This document shows positions 1-5,690 of a stretch of DNA of 6,437 nt, piece after piece. Origin of the DNA: an uncultured Aquificaceae bacterium (GTDB lineage Bacteria; Aquificota; Aquificia; Aquificales; Aquificaceae); assembly GCA_938002625.1 (NCBI GenBank), contig CALLAD010000052.1:1-6437 (forward strand). The letters are read 5' to 3'. The notes under the pieces were generated by a model. The model was not told where the DNA came from. It worked only from the letters and a program-made list of their open reading frames with translations, and did not search any database. A program made the position numbers and the translations under genes. Each line of letters opens with the position of its first letter. The stretch's first letter is position 1.

Positions 1-1226
1 TTTTGATCTCCCCTTAGGTTTGCCCATCGGTTGCCCCTTGTTCTTCCCGTTAGAATTCCTTCTTCATAGCTTTCTATTAAAATCTCCTGTTCTGTATTTT
101 CGTAAGACTTTGCAATTTCTGCAAGTATTCTTTTCTGTAAATTTAAAAGTCTGGCCATTCTTTCTGTCTTTACGTTATCTGGCACTTGCCCATCCATAGA
201 ATAGGCTGGCGTGTCTGGCCTTGGTGAGTACTTGAAGGAAAATACCTGCTCAAACTTTACCTTTTCCAAAAGGTCAAGGGTCTCTTCAAAGTCTTCTTCT
301 GTTTCTGTGGGAAAGCCCACTATAATGTCGGTGGAAAAGCTTATTCCCTTAACATAATGCCTTAGCATATGTATTTTTTCAAGATATTCTTCCTTAGAAT
401 ACCCTCTGTCCATAAGCTTTAAAATCCTAGTGGAACCTGCCTGAACGGGTAGATGTATATGCTCGCATACTTGTGGAATTTCTCCCATAGCTCTTGCTAT
501 CCTTTCCGTTAAATCCTTTGGGTGTCCCGTTGTAAATCTTATTCTTTCTACCCCTTCCACGCTTGCCACACTATAAAGGAGTTCATCAAAGGGAATGCCA
601 AGGTCTTGACCCCATGCAGTTACGTTCTGACCAAGCAGGTGAATTTCCCTAACTCCATCATCAACCAATTGTTTTACCTCGGAGATAATACTTTCTAAGC
701 TTCTTGACCTTTGTCTTCCCCTTGTTCTTGGTACTACACAGTAAGTACAATTCTTATCGCATCCCTTCATCACGGTAACGTAAGCACAGAATTGATTATC
801 TCTGACAAGGGGATATTCCCATAGTTTATCTTCATCTTCTGGTGGGTTTTCCAGTATGGCTATTGCCTTGTATCCCGCTTGGGCTTGTTGTATAAGCTCT
901 GGAAGTTGATGCATATTAAAGCTTGAAAACATTAAATCTATAACAGGCGCCTTCTGAATTAACTCTTCTCCCATTCTTTGAGCAAGGCATCCACAAAGGC
1001 CTATAATAGCATTTGGGTTTTTCTCCTTTATTTTTTTGTACTCACCAAGATGGGAATAAACCTTTTGGTCTGGTTTTTCCCTTATAGTACATGTATTGAT
1101 CAAAATAATATCCGCATCTTCCCAACTTTCGGCAGCTTCATATCCCATACTTTTGAGAATACCCCTTAGCCTTTCCGAGTCATTAAAGTTCATCTGGCAG
1201 CCAAAAGTTTTTATAAAGTACTTCAT
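1..1226 (-). CDS. miaB: tRNA-2-methylthio-N6-dimethylallyladenosine synthase (MiaB), 3'-truncated by window edge
   Basis: Radical-SAM methylthiotransferase that adds the 2-methylthio group to N6-isopentenyl-A37 of tRNAs reading UNN codons; cytosolic, with two 4Fe-4S clusters. Translating the minus strand from the ATG at 1226 gives 408 open codons. The N-terminal domain starts MKYFIKTFGCQMN and has the three auxiliary-cluster cysteines C10, C46 (NTCTIRE) and C80. The radical-SAM motif is C156-x3-C160-x2-C163 (GCDKNCTYC). Further matches are GQNVTAWG near residue 199, TTGHPKD, STDIIVGFPTET and YSPRPDTPAY. From about residue 390 (LTGRTRGNRW) it enters the TRAM RNA-binding domain and then leaves the window. 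MiaB is usually about 440 residues, so roughly 30 are missing. The GCQMN...DSE start fits MiaB better than RimO or MtaB. There is no Shine-Dalgarno before the start, and the divergent neighbour starts only 19 bp away. Confidence 0.95.
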   Translation of the reverse strand, partial: MKYFIKTFGCQMNFNDSERLRGILKSMGYEAAESWEDADIILINTCTIREKPDQKVYSHLGEYKKIKEKNPNAIIGLCGCLAQRMGEELIQKAPVIDLMFSSFNMHQLPELIQQAQAGYKAIAILENPPEDEDKLWEYPLVRDNQFCAYVTVMKGCDKNCTYCVVPRTRGRQRSRSLESIISEVKQLVDDGVREIHLLGQNVTAWGQDLGIPFDELLYSVASVEGVERIRFTTGHPKDLTERIARAMGEIPQVCEHIHLPVQAGSTRILKLMDRGYSKEEYLEKIHMLRHYVKGISFSTDIIVGFPTETEEDFEETLDLLEKVKFEQVFSFKYSPRPDTPAYSMDGQVPDNVKTERMARLLNLQKRILAEIAKSYENTEQEILIESYEEGILTGRTRGNRWANLRGDQ

Positions 1227-1245
1227 AGTGATAAAATTTTATGCC
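1227..1245. promoter_or_regulatory. Divergent intergenic region with 12-bp perfect palindrome ATAAAATTTTAT (1231-1242)
   Basis: Only 19 bp separate the miaB start (1226, minus) from the ATPase start (1246, plus). The palindrome presents TAAAAT on the plus strand (1232-1237) and the same hexamer on the minus strand (1241 to 1236). Each resembles a -10 element, and each would place a transcript start within a few bases of the corresponding start codon. Neither gene has a Shine-Dalgarno, which would fit leaderless or nearly leaderless mRNAs in both directions. No convincing -35 hexamer was found for either. Alternatively, the true promoters lie inside the opposite gene (TATAAA at 1212-1217 is one plus-strand candidate) and the palindrome is an operator or chance AT-rich sequence. 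The promoter assignment is inference. Confidence 0.35.
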
Positions 1246-2103
1246 ATGGAAGAAAGAAAACCAGAGGCTGTAGAAGAAAGCATATGGATAGCTGGGGAGG
1301 CAATAAAAAAGGCACCAAAGCTTTATGGAATTCCTACGGGAGTGGAAGGGCTTGATGATCTTTTCTATACTTCCGAATCCCAAGATGGTAAGGTTGTAAG
1401 GAAAAGTCTTGGGGGATTACCTGCTTATGCGGTGGTTAATATAACTGGTGTTTCCGATACGGGCAAAAGCCTTATGGTTGAGCAATACACAGTCAAGCAA
1501 GCAAGCAGGGGAGAAGCGGTCGCTTTTATTACTGTGGAATCTCCGGCGGTTTTTGTTGTGTCTGGCCTAAGGGAAAGGGCAAAGGCCATGGGCTTGGATT
1601 TTGAAAGCATAGAAAACAACATAATACTCATAGATGCGGCAAGCCATGGAAGGCTAAGGGAAAACATTCCAGACCTTTTGGCCACCCTCGCACATGTTAT
1701 AAAAACTTACAAGGTTAAGCATACCATCATAGACTCCGTAACTGGGCTTTATGAAGCAAAAGAAATGCAGGCAAGAGTGGTAGTTCGTCAGCTATTCAAT
1801 TTTATGAAAAAATGGTACCAAACAGCTCTTTTTGTTTCCCAAAAAAGAAGCGGCCATGAAGAATTAACGGCGGAAGCCGCCGGGGGATACGCCATAAGCC
1901 ATATCGTAGATTGTTCTATAGTGCTTTCCAAGGATATTATTCTTACAGGTGGACAGGCAAAGTTATACAAAAAACCCATAGGTGAAATAGTTAGACTGTT
2001 TCGTATAGATGGTTGCAGGCTATGCGGCCACGATACTAAAACTCATTTTATGGAAATAACGGAGCTTGGATTAGTTAAAATAGGTCCACCACTTGGTAAA
2101 TAA
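1246..2103 (+). CDS. Single-domain KaiC-like RecA-superfamily ATPase, function unknown
   Basis: A 285-residue cytosolic P-loop ATPase of the KaiC/RadA (RecA-fold) superfamily. Residues 28-40 ([13 protein letters not shown]) match the KaiC entry motif. Walker A is GVSDTGKS at 68-75, with K74 and S75; the Walker B strand is HTIIDS, with D163; FVSQKRSG at 196-203 fits the sensor strand. The C-terminus (RIDG at 253-256, H262, FMEIT, G275) matches the end of KaiC domains. Oddities: about 15 extra residues (41-55) between GLDDLF and the GGLP strand; one Glu (E98 in TVESP) where KaiC has the Glu pair; and C257, C260, H262 and H267, a possible metal site. The open frame extends upstream to an ATG at 1096, but that stretch is antisense to miaB, so ATG 1246 was chosen; an in-frame GTG at 1228 is possible. 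ahcY follows 10 bp later. The cellular role is unknown, and a circadian role is unlikely since only one KaiC domain is present. Confidence 0.8.
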   Translation: MEERKPEAVEESIWIAGEAIKKAPKLYGIPTGVEGLDDLFYTSESQDGKVVRKSLGGLPAYAVVNITGVSDTGKSLMVEQYTVKQASRGEAVAFITVESPAVFVVSGLRERAKAMGLDFESIENNIILIDAASHGRLRENIPDLLATLAHVIKTYKVKHTIIDSVTGLYEAKEMQARVVVRQLFNFMKKWYQTALFVSQKRSGHEELTAEAAGGYAISHIVDCSIVLSKDIILTGGQAKLYKKPIGEIVRLFRIDGCRLCGHDTKTHFMEITELGLVKIGPPLGK

Positions 2104-2108
2104 AGGAG
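2104..2108 (+). promoter_or_regulatory. Ribosome binding site (AGGAG) of ahcY
   Basis: AGGAG lies 5 bases before the ATG at 2114 and directly follows the stop codon of the ATPase gene. It fixes the ahcY start at 2114 rather than the in-frame TTG at 2093, which lies inside the upstream gene and has no such site. Confidence 0.8.
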
Positions 2109-2113
2109 TAGCC

Positions 2114-3370
2114 ATGGATTACCACGTAAAGGATATAAGCTTGGCAGATCTTGGAAAAAACAGGATAGAGTGGGCAGAAAGGGATATGCCTGTACTAAGA
2201 AGTATAAGGGAAAGATTTTCTAAGGAAAAGCCCTTTAGAGGTATTCGCATATCCGCATGCTTGCACGTAACCACAGAAACGGCAAACTTGGCCATAACTT
2301 TAAAGGAAGGTGGAGCAGAGGTTTACCTTACGGCGTCCAACCCCTTATCCACTCAGGATGATGTGGCAGCCGCCCTTGTAAGGTATTTTGACATTCCCGT
2401 GTTTGCCATAAAAGGAGAGGATACAGAAACTTACTATATGCATCTTAGGGAAGTTATAAGTAGAGAACCCCAAATAGTTATAGATGATGGAGCAGATCTT
2501 ATATCCACCCTTCATAAGGAATATCCAAGCTTAGCAGATAAGGTACTTGGTGGTATGGAGGAAACTACAACGGGTGTTATAAGACTTAAGGCAATGGCAA
2601 AGCAAAGGGTGCTCAAATTTCCCATAATAGCCGTCAACGATGCTCATACAAAGCATATGTTTGATAATCGCTATGGTACTGGTCAATCCACCATAGATGC
2701 CATCATGAGGGCTACCAATAGGCTTATTGCTGGCTCCTACTTTGTAGTGGCAGGTTATGGATGGTGCGGAAAGGGAGTAGCCCAAAGGGCAAGAGGAATG
2801 GGAGCCACTGTTATAGTTTGTGAAGTAGATCCTATAAAAGCCCTTGAGGCTAAAATGGATGGCTTTTTGGTCATGCCTATGGTGGAGGCTTGTAAACTGG
2901 GGGATTTCTTTGTAACTGTAACTGGTAATACGTCGGTTATAAGGAGGGAACATTTCCAAGTTATGAAGGATGGTGCCATAGTTTCTAATGCGGGGCATTT
3001 TAACGTGGAGATAGATATAGAAGCTCTTGAAGAATTGAGCGTATCAAAGAGGGAAATAAGGCCCTTTGTAGAGGAATACACATTAAAAGATGGAAGAAGA
3101 ATATACCTTTTGGCACAAGGAAGGCTTGTAAATCTTGCAAGCGCAGAAGGCCATCCTGCTTCCGTTATGGACATGAGCTTTGCCAACCAAGCCCTTTCTG
3201 CAGAGTATATCCTTAAAAACCATAAAACCCTTGAAAGGGATGTATACAAAGTACCCGATGAAATAGATAAGACAGTAGCAACGCTAAGGTTAAAAAGCAT
3301 GGGAGTGGAAATAGACAACCTCACAGAAGAACAGGTAAAATATCTATCTTCTTGGGAGTTTGGAACCTAA
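2114..3370 (+). CDS. ahcY: Adenosylhomocysteinase (S-adenosyl-L-homocysteine hydrolase), short archaeal/thermophile form
   Basis: NAD-dependent cytosolic enzyme that reversibly splits S-adenosylhomocysteine into adenosine and homocysteine, relieving product inhibition of methyltransferases. The 418-residue protein matches the family throughout. H51 (HVTTET), D125 (IDDGADL), E150 (EETTTG), K180 and D184 (HTKHMFDN) line up with the substrate and catalytic residues. The NAD-binding glycine motif is GYGWCGKG at 214-221; H295 ([10 protein letters not shown]) and H347 ([16 protein letters not shown]) are the other family histidines. It ends at YLSSWEFGT and lacks the C-terminal Lys/Tyr tail (HYRY type) of the longer bacterial and eukaryotic enzymes, as in archaeal and Thermotoga-like members. 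[17 protein letters not shown] is also typical of that branch. It is 10 bp downstream of the KaiC-like gene and probably co-transcribed with it. Some archaeal relatives prefer S-inosylhomocysteine, so the natural substrate is not proven by sequence. Confidence 0.95.
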   Translation: MDYHVKDISLADLGKNRIEWAERDMPVLRSIRERFSKEKPFRGIRISACLHVTTETANLAITLKEGGAEVYLTASNPLSTQDDVAAALVRYFDIPVFAIKGEDTETYYMHLREVISREPQIVIDDGADLISTLHKEYPSLADKVLGGMEETTTGVIRLKAMAKQRVLKFPIIAVNDAHTKHMFDNRYGTGQSTIDAIMRATNRLIAGSYFVVAGYGWCGKGVAQRARGMGATVIVCEVDPIKALEAKMDGFLVMPMVEACKLGDFFVTVTGNTSVIRREHFQVMKDGAIVSNAGHFNVEIDIEALEELSVSKREIRPFVEEYTLKDGRRIYLLAQGRLVNLASAEGHPASVMDMSFANQALSAEYILKNHKTLERDVYKVPDEIDKTVATLRLKSMGVEIDNLTEEQVKYLSSWEFGT

Positions 3371-3376
3371 GAATTG

Positions 3377-3385
3377 TGGTATTAT
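3377..3385 (+). promoter_or_regulatory. Extended -10 promoter candidate for rpmB-aroC-mlaE
   Basis: TGGTATTAT fits the extended -10 pattern TGnTATAAT with one mismatch and lies in the 39-bp gap between ahcY and rpmB. A transcript would begin near 3392, just upstream of the rpmB ribosome binding site. No good -35 was found at normal spacing: TTGGGA at 3353-3358 is 21 bp away, too far. No terminator hairpin is visible between ahcY and this site, so read-through from ahcY is also possible. Confidence 0.45.
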
Positions 3386-3397
3386 ATTAAACTTCTT

Positions 3398-3403
3398 AGG
3401 AGG
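3398..3403 (+). promoter_or_regulatory. Strong ribosome binding site (AGGAGG) of rpmB
   Basis: A full AGGAGG lies 6 bases before the ATG at 3410, the strongest Shine-Dalgarno in the window. This fits a highly expressed ribosomal protein gene. Confidence 0.85.
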
Positions 3404-3409
3404 TAGAAA

Positions 3410-3613
3410 ATGGCAAGGTGCTATGTTTGTGGGAAAACTGCAAGATTTGGAAAAAGCGTAACCTTCTCCGCAGAGAGAAATTCAAGGGTTTTTAAACCAA
3501 ACCTGCAAAGGGTAAGAATAGTTTTGGAAGATGGTAAGGTAAAAAGGGTTTACGTTTGCACCAAATGTCTAAAGGCCGGTAAAGTGGTAAAAGCAGTAAC
3601 TATAAGGGATTAA
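3410..3613 (+). CDS. rpmB: 50S ribosomal protein L28 (bL28), zinc-binding C+ form
   Basis: Structural protein of the large ribosomal subunit. The 67-residue product begins [20 protein letters not shown], the classic L28 start, and contains [12 protein letters not shown], the conserved rRNA-contacting segment. Two CxxC pairs, C4/C7 and C50/C53, form the zinc ribbon of C+ L28 proteins. Many bacteria carry or switch to a C- form lacking these cysteines when zinc is scarce; no such paralogue is in this window. The length is normal for the family. The gene follows a strong ribosome binding site and an extended -10 candidate. Its TAA stop shares its last A with the ATG of aroC (TAATG), which suggests translational coupling. 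Confidence 0.95.
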   Translation: MARCYVCGKTARFGKSVTFSAERNSRVFKPNLQRVRIVLEDGKVKRVYVCTKCLKAGKVVKAVTIRD

Positions 3614-4773
3614 TGATTAGATTTTTAACCTCGGGAGAGTCTCATGGAAAGGCTCTCCTTTGTATTGTAGAAGGTATACCAGCAAACCTTGAAATATCCT
3701 CCCATTATATAAACAAGGAACTGTCCAGAAGGCAAAGGGGCTACGGTAGGGGAGGAAGGATGAAAATAGAAAGCGATAGAGTAGAATTCCTCTCTGGCAT
3801 AAGGTTTGGGAAAACTCTCGGAAGCCCTATAAGTATGGTTATATGGAACAAGGATTGGGAAAACTGGTCTGATAAAATGTCTTACGAAGGAGAGCCTTCT
3901 GAAAAGGTGGTTCCATTCACAAGACCAAGGCCGGGCCATGCAGACCTTGCAGGTGGTATAAAGTACAATCAAAGGGATTTAAGAAACATACTTGAAAGAG
4001 CTTCGGCAAGAGAAACAGCGGCAAGGGTGGCGGTTGGAGCCCTTTGTAAAAGATTTCTTGAAGAATTTGGAATAAGAATAGGCAGCTATGTTTTAAGCAT
4101 CGGACAGCTAAAACCAGAGATAAAAGAAAAAGACCTTTTAAAAAGGCATGAGTTAGCGGAAGCTTCCGAGGTAAGATTTCCAGATCCTTCTAAGGATGAA
4201 GAATTTAAAAAGCTTATAGATGAAGCGAGGGAAAGGGGAGAAAGTCTCGGTGGTATTTTTGAAGTTTTTGCCCTTGGAGTTCCACCGGGCTTGGGAAGTC
4301 ATATTCAATGGGACAAGCGCTTGGATGGACGCATAGCTCAAGCTATGATGAGTATTCAAGCCATAAAGGGAGTTGAAATTGGTATGGGTTTTGAAAGTGC
4401 TATGAAGTTTGGCTCAGAAGTTCATGATGAAATAGGTTGGTCTAAGGAGAGGGGATATTTTAGATACAGCAATAACCTTGGAGGTGTAGAGGGGGGAATA
4501 AGTAATGGCATGCCCATAGTGGTTAGGTGTGCCATGAAGCCCATACCAACCCTTACAAAACCTTTAAGAAGCGTAGATATACAAACAAGGGAAGAAGTTA
4601 AGGCTGGAAAAGAAAGAAGCGATGTGGTAGCAGTTCCAGCAGCCTCTATTGTTGGAGAGGCTATGCTTGCCATAGTGATTGCCAGTGCTTTACTTGAAAA
4701 ACTTGGCGGTGATTTCATGGAAGAATTGAAAGAAAGGTTTAAAATCTACATGGAGCATGTTAAAAATTTTTGA
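3613..4773 (+). CDS. aroC: Chorismate synthase
   Basis: The last enzyme of the shikimate pathway: it converts 5-enolpyruvylshikimate-3-phosphate to chorismate, using reduced FMN as cofactor without net oxidation. The 386-residue protein is of normal length. Family signatures seen are GESHG at 8-12 (H11), [12 protein letters not shown] at 39-50, [12 protein letters not shown] with H109, and [13 protein letters not shown] at 128-140. Others are [12 protein letters not shown] at 290-301, MKPIPTL, and [10 protein letters not shown] with D337. The start overlaps the rpmB stop by one base. The upstream AAGGGA is only 3 bases from the ATG, so translation probably depends on coupling to rpmB. The last 17 bp overlap the start of mlaE. 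There is no functional link to its neighbours; the cluster looks like the loosely assorted operons common in Aquificota. Confidence 0.97.
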   Translation: MIRFLTSGESHGKALLCIVEGIPANLEISSHYINKELSRRQRGYGRGGRMKIESDRVEFLSGIRFGKTLGSPISMVIWNKDWENWSDKMSYEGEPSEKVVPFTRPRPGHADLAGGIKYNQRDLRNILERASARETAARVAVGALCKRFLEEFGIRIGSYVLSIGQLKPEIKEKDLLKRHELAEASEVRFPDPSKDEEFKKLIDEARERGESLGGIFEVFALGVPPGLGSHIQWDKRLDGRIAQAMMSIQAIKGVEIGMGFESAMKFGSEVHDEIGWSKERGYFRYSNNLGGVEGGISNGMPIVVRCAMKPIPTLTKPLRSVDIQTREEVKAGKERSDVVAVPAASIVGEAMLAIVIASALLEKLGGDFMEELKERFKIYMEHVKNF

Positions 4774-5494
4774 GGAAATAGGAAAAGCCACCCTTCTCAC
4801 CCTATGGGGTGTTTTTTATCTTTTTAAAAGTCCACCAAGGATAAACCATTTTATAAAACAACTTTCCTATCTGGCGGCAGAAACCATTTCCGTGGTGGTT
4901 ATAACTTCCTTTTTTTCTGGTGGAGTTATAGCCTTACAAAGTTATAGCACTTTTCATAGGTTTAATGCAGAGTTTTTAATAGGCGTAGTAGTAGCCTTAT
5001 CCATGGGCAGGGAGCTTGGCCCTGTTCTAACCTCCCTTATGGTAGTGGCAAGGGTAGGCTCTGCCATGACGGCACAAATAGGCACTATGAGAATTACGGA
5101 ACAAATAGATGCCCTTGAGGTTATGGGTATAAACCCAAGGAGTTATCTTATAGCTCCGAGGTTGTTCGCTGGAGTTGTAGGCGTGCCTATGCTTACAGTT
5201 ATATCGGACGTATCGGGTATTTTTGGTGGATGGTTTGTGGCGGTAAAGCTTTTTGGAGTGAATGAGTATCTCTTTTGGGAAAAGATGAAGGATTTTGTAG
5301 AGTTATATGACTTTATAGGTGGATTATACAAGGCCATCTTCTTTGGTTTTATTATCTCGGCGGTAAGCTGTTATTTTGGCTATTATACAAAGGGGGGCAC
5401 AGAGGGCGTAGGAAGGGCAACCACCAACAGCGTGGTAACATCCTCTATGCTCATTCTTATTTCCGATTATTTCCTTACGGCTGTTATTTTTTGA
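4757..5494 (+). CDS. mlaE: MlaE-family ABC transporter permease (phospholipid/lipid-asymmetry transport)
   Basis: Inner-membrane permease of the Mla-type ABC system, which moves phospholipids between the inner and outer membranes together with an ATPase (MlaF) and an MCE-domain protein (MlaD). The 245-residue protein shows the family core: [10 protein letters not shown] at 54-63, [21 protein letters not shown] at 84-104, and the cytosolic coupling segment [13 protein letters not shown] at 115-127. The C-terminal segment is [18 protein letters not shown] at 210-227. Hydrophobic stretches near 42-62, 71-95, 136-164, 193-212 and 226-245 fit the usual membrane helices. The start at 4757 lies within the end of aroC; GGAG is present but only one base from the ATG, so expression probably relies on coupling. 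No mlaF or mlaD gene adjoins it here; such partners are often beside mlaE but can be scattered in this lineage. The presence of MlaE implies a diderm cell envelope. Confidence 0.93.
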   Translation: MLKIFEEIGKATLLTLWGVFYLFKSPPRINHFIKQLSYLAAETISVVVITSFFSGGVIALQSYSTFHRFNAEFLIGVVVALSMGRELGPVLTSLMVVARVGSAMTAQIGTMRITEQIDALEVMGINPRSYLIAPRLFAGVVGVPMLTVISDVSGIFGGWFVAVKLFGVNEYLFWEKMKDFVELYDFIGGLYKAIFFGFIISAVSCYFGYYTKGGTEGVGRATTNSVVTSSMLILISDYFLTAVIF

Positions 5495-5501
5495 AAATAG
5501 C

Positions 5502-5531
5502 GAAATTTCCTTTCATATGATTTATTGAAAC
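5502..5531. repeat. Lone CRISPR-repeat-like sequence ending ATTGAAAC (very tentative)
   Basis: The stretch ends in ATTGAAAC (5524-5531), the same 3' end as many type I-B/III CRISPR repeats of thermophiles, and contains the palindromes GAAATTTC (5502-5509) and TCATATGA (5513-5520). There is only one copy and no regular spacing, so this is not an array. It may be a degenerate leftover or chance AT-rich sequence. Confidence 0.12.
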
Positions 5532-5562
5532 TTATAAACAAAAGAGTTTTGCTTAGGTAACA

Positions 5563-5591
5563 TTTACACTTTATGCTAAATTTGTTATAGA
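5563..5591 (+). promoter_or_regulatory. Sigma70-type promoter of the nuclease gene
   Basis: The -35 TTTACA (5563-5568, 5 of 6 to consensus) is separated by exactly 17 bp from the -10 TATAGA (5586-5591, 4 of 6). A TG at 5583-5584 gives an extended -10. A transcript would start near 5598 and leave a leader of about 80 nt before the nuclease start codon. An inverted repeat covers the downstream part of the -10. This is the best promoter-like sequence in the window. Confidence 0.6.
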
Positions 5592-5600
5592 ATTATTCTA
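5588..5600. repeat. Inverted repeat TAGAAT-T-ATTCTA overlapping the -10, possible operator
   Basis: Two perfect 6-bp arms flank a single central base. It overlaps the -10 element and the predicted transcript start, where a repressor would act. The loop is too short for a good RNA hairpin and the arms are AT-rich, so a DNA-binding site is more likely than a terminator. A second small palindrome, ATAGCTAT, follows at 5604-5611. No regulator gene is visible in the window; binding is inference. Confidence 0.3.
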
Positions 5601-5621
5601 AGTATAGCTATCTGGGAGAAA

Positions 5622-5690
5622 ATGCAATTGCGTATTGTTCAAAAAGGTATTTTACATAAAAAGCAAAAGGGAGACTTATATGGTGGATGA
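5622..5690 (+). CDS. Possible 22-residue leader peptide upstream of and overlapping the nuclease gene
   Basis: An ATG at 5622 opens a frame of 22 codons (MQLRIVQKGILHKKQKGDLY, then two glycines) ending at TGA 5688-5690. The stop lies 11 bases inside the nuclease gene in another frame, an arrangement suited to translational coupling. GGGAG at 5614-5618 precedes the start, but only 3 bases separate them, closer than usual. The peptide is basic, has no recognisable domain, and is short enough to occur by chance in AT-rich leader sequence. Confidence 0.22.
   Translation: MQLRIVQKGILHKKQKGDLYGG
5668..5673 (+). promoter_or_regulatory. Ribosome binding site (AGGGAG) of the nuclease gene
   Basis: AGGGAG lies 6 bases before the ATG at 5680 and supports that start over others in the open upstream frame, such as TTG at 5635. 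Confidence 0.65.

Noticed and set aside
978..1169. 63-codon open frame on the plus strand inside miaB
   Set aside because: It is antisense to the conserved N-terminal domain of miaB and has no recognisable features.
1096..1245. N-terminal extension of the KaiC-like gene to an ATG at 1096
   Set aside because: These 50 codons are antisense to well-conserved miaB sequence and do not resemble the KaiC family; homology begins after the ATG at 1246.
1246..2103. Assignment of the ATPase as RadA/Sms or as clock KaiC
   Set aside because: It lacks the N-terminal zinc finger and C-terminal Lon-like domain of RadA/Sms and the second domain of clock KaiC.
2093..2113. TTG start for ahcY overlapping the ATPase gene
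   Set aside because: The AGGAG at 2104-2108 is correctly spaced for ATG 2114, and the short-form family starts at this position.
2531..3324. Long antisense open frames (155 and 189 codons) inside ahcY on the minus strand
   Set aside because: They lie wholly within a confidently identified gene and have no domain signal or ribosome binding site; they are shadow frames.
5495..5540. Rho-independent terminator after mlaE
   Set aside because: Only short AT-rich palindromes are present, with no GC-rich stem followed by a T tract.
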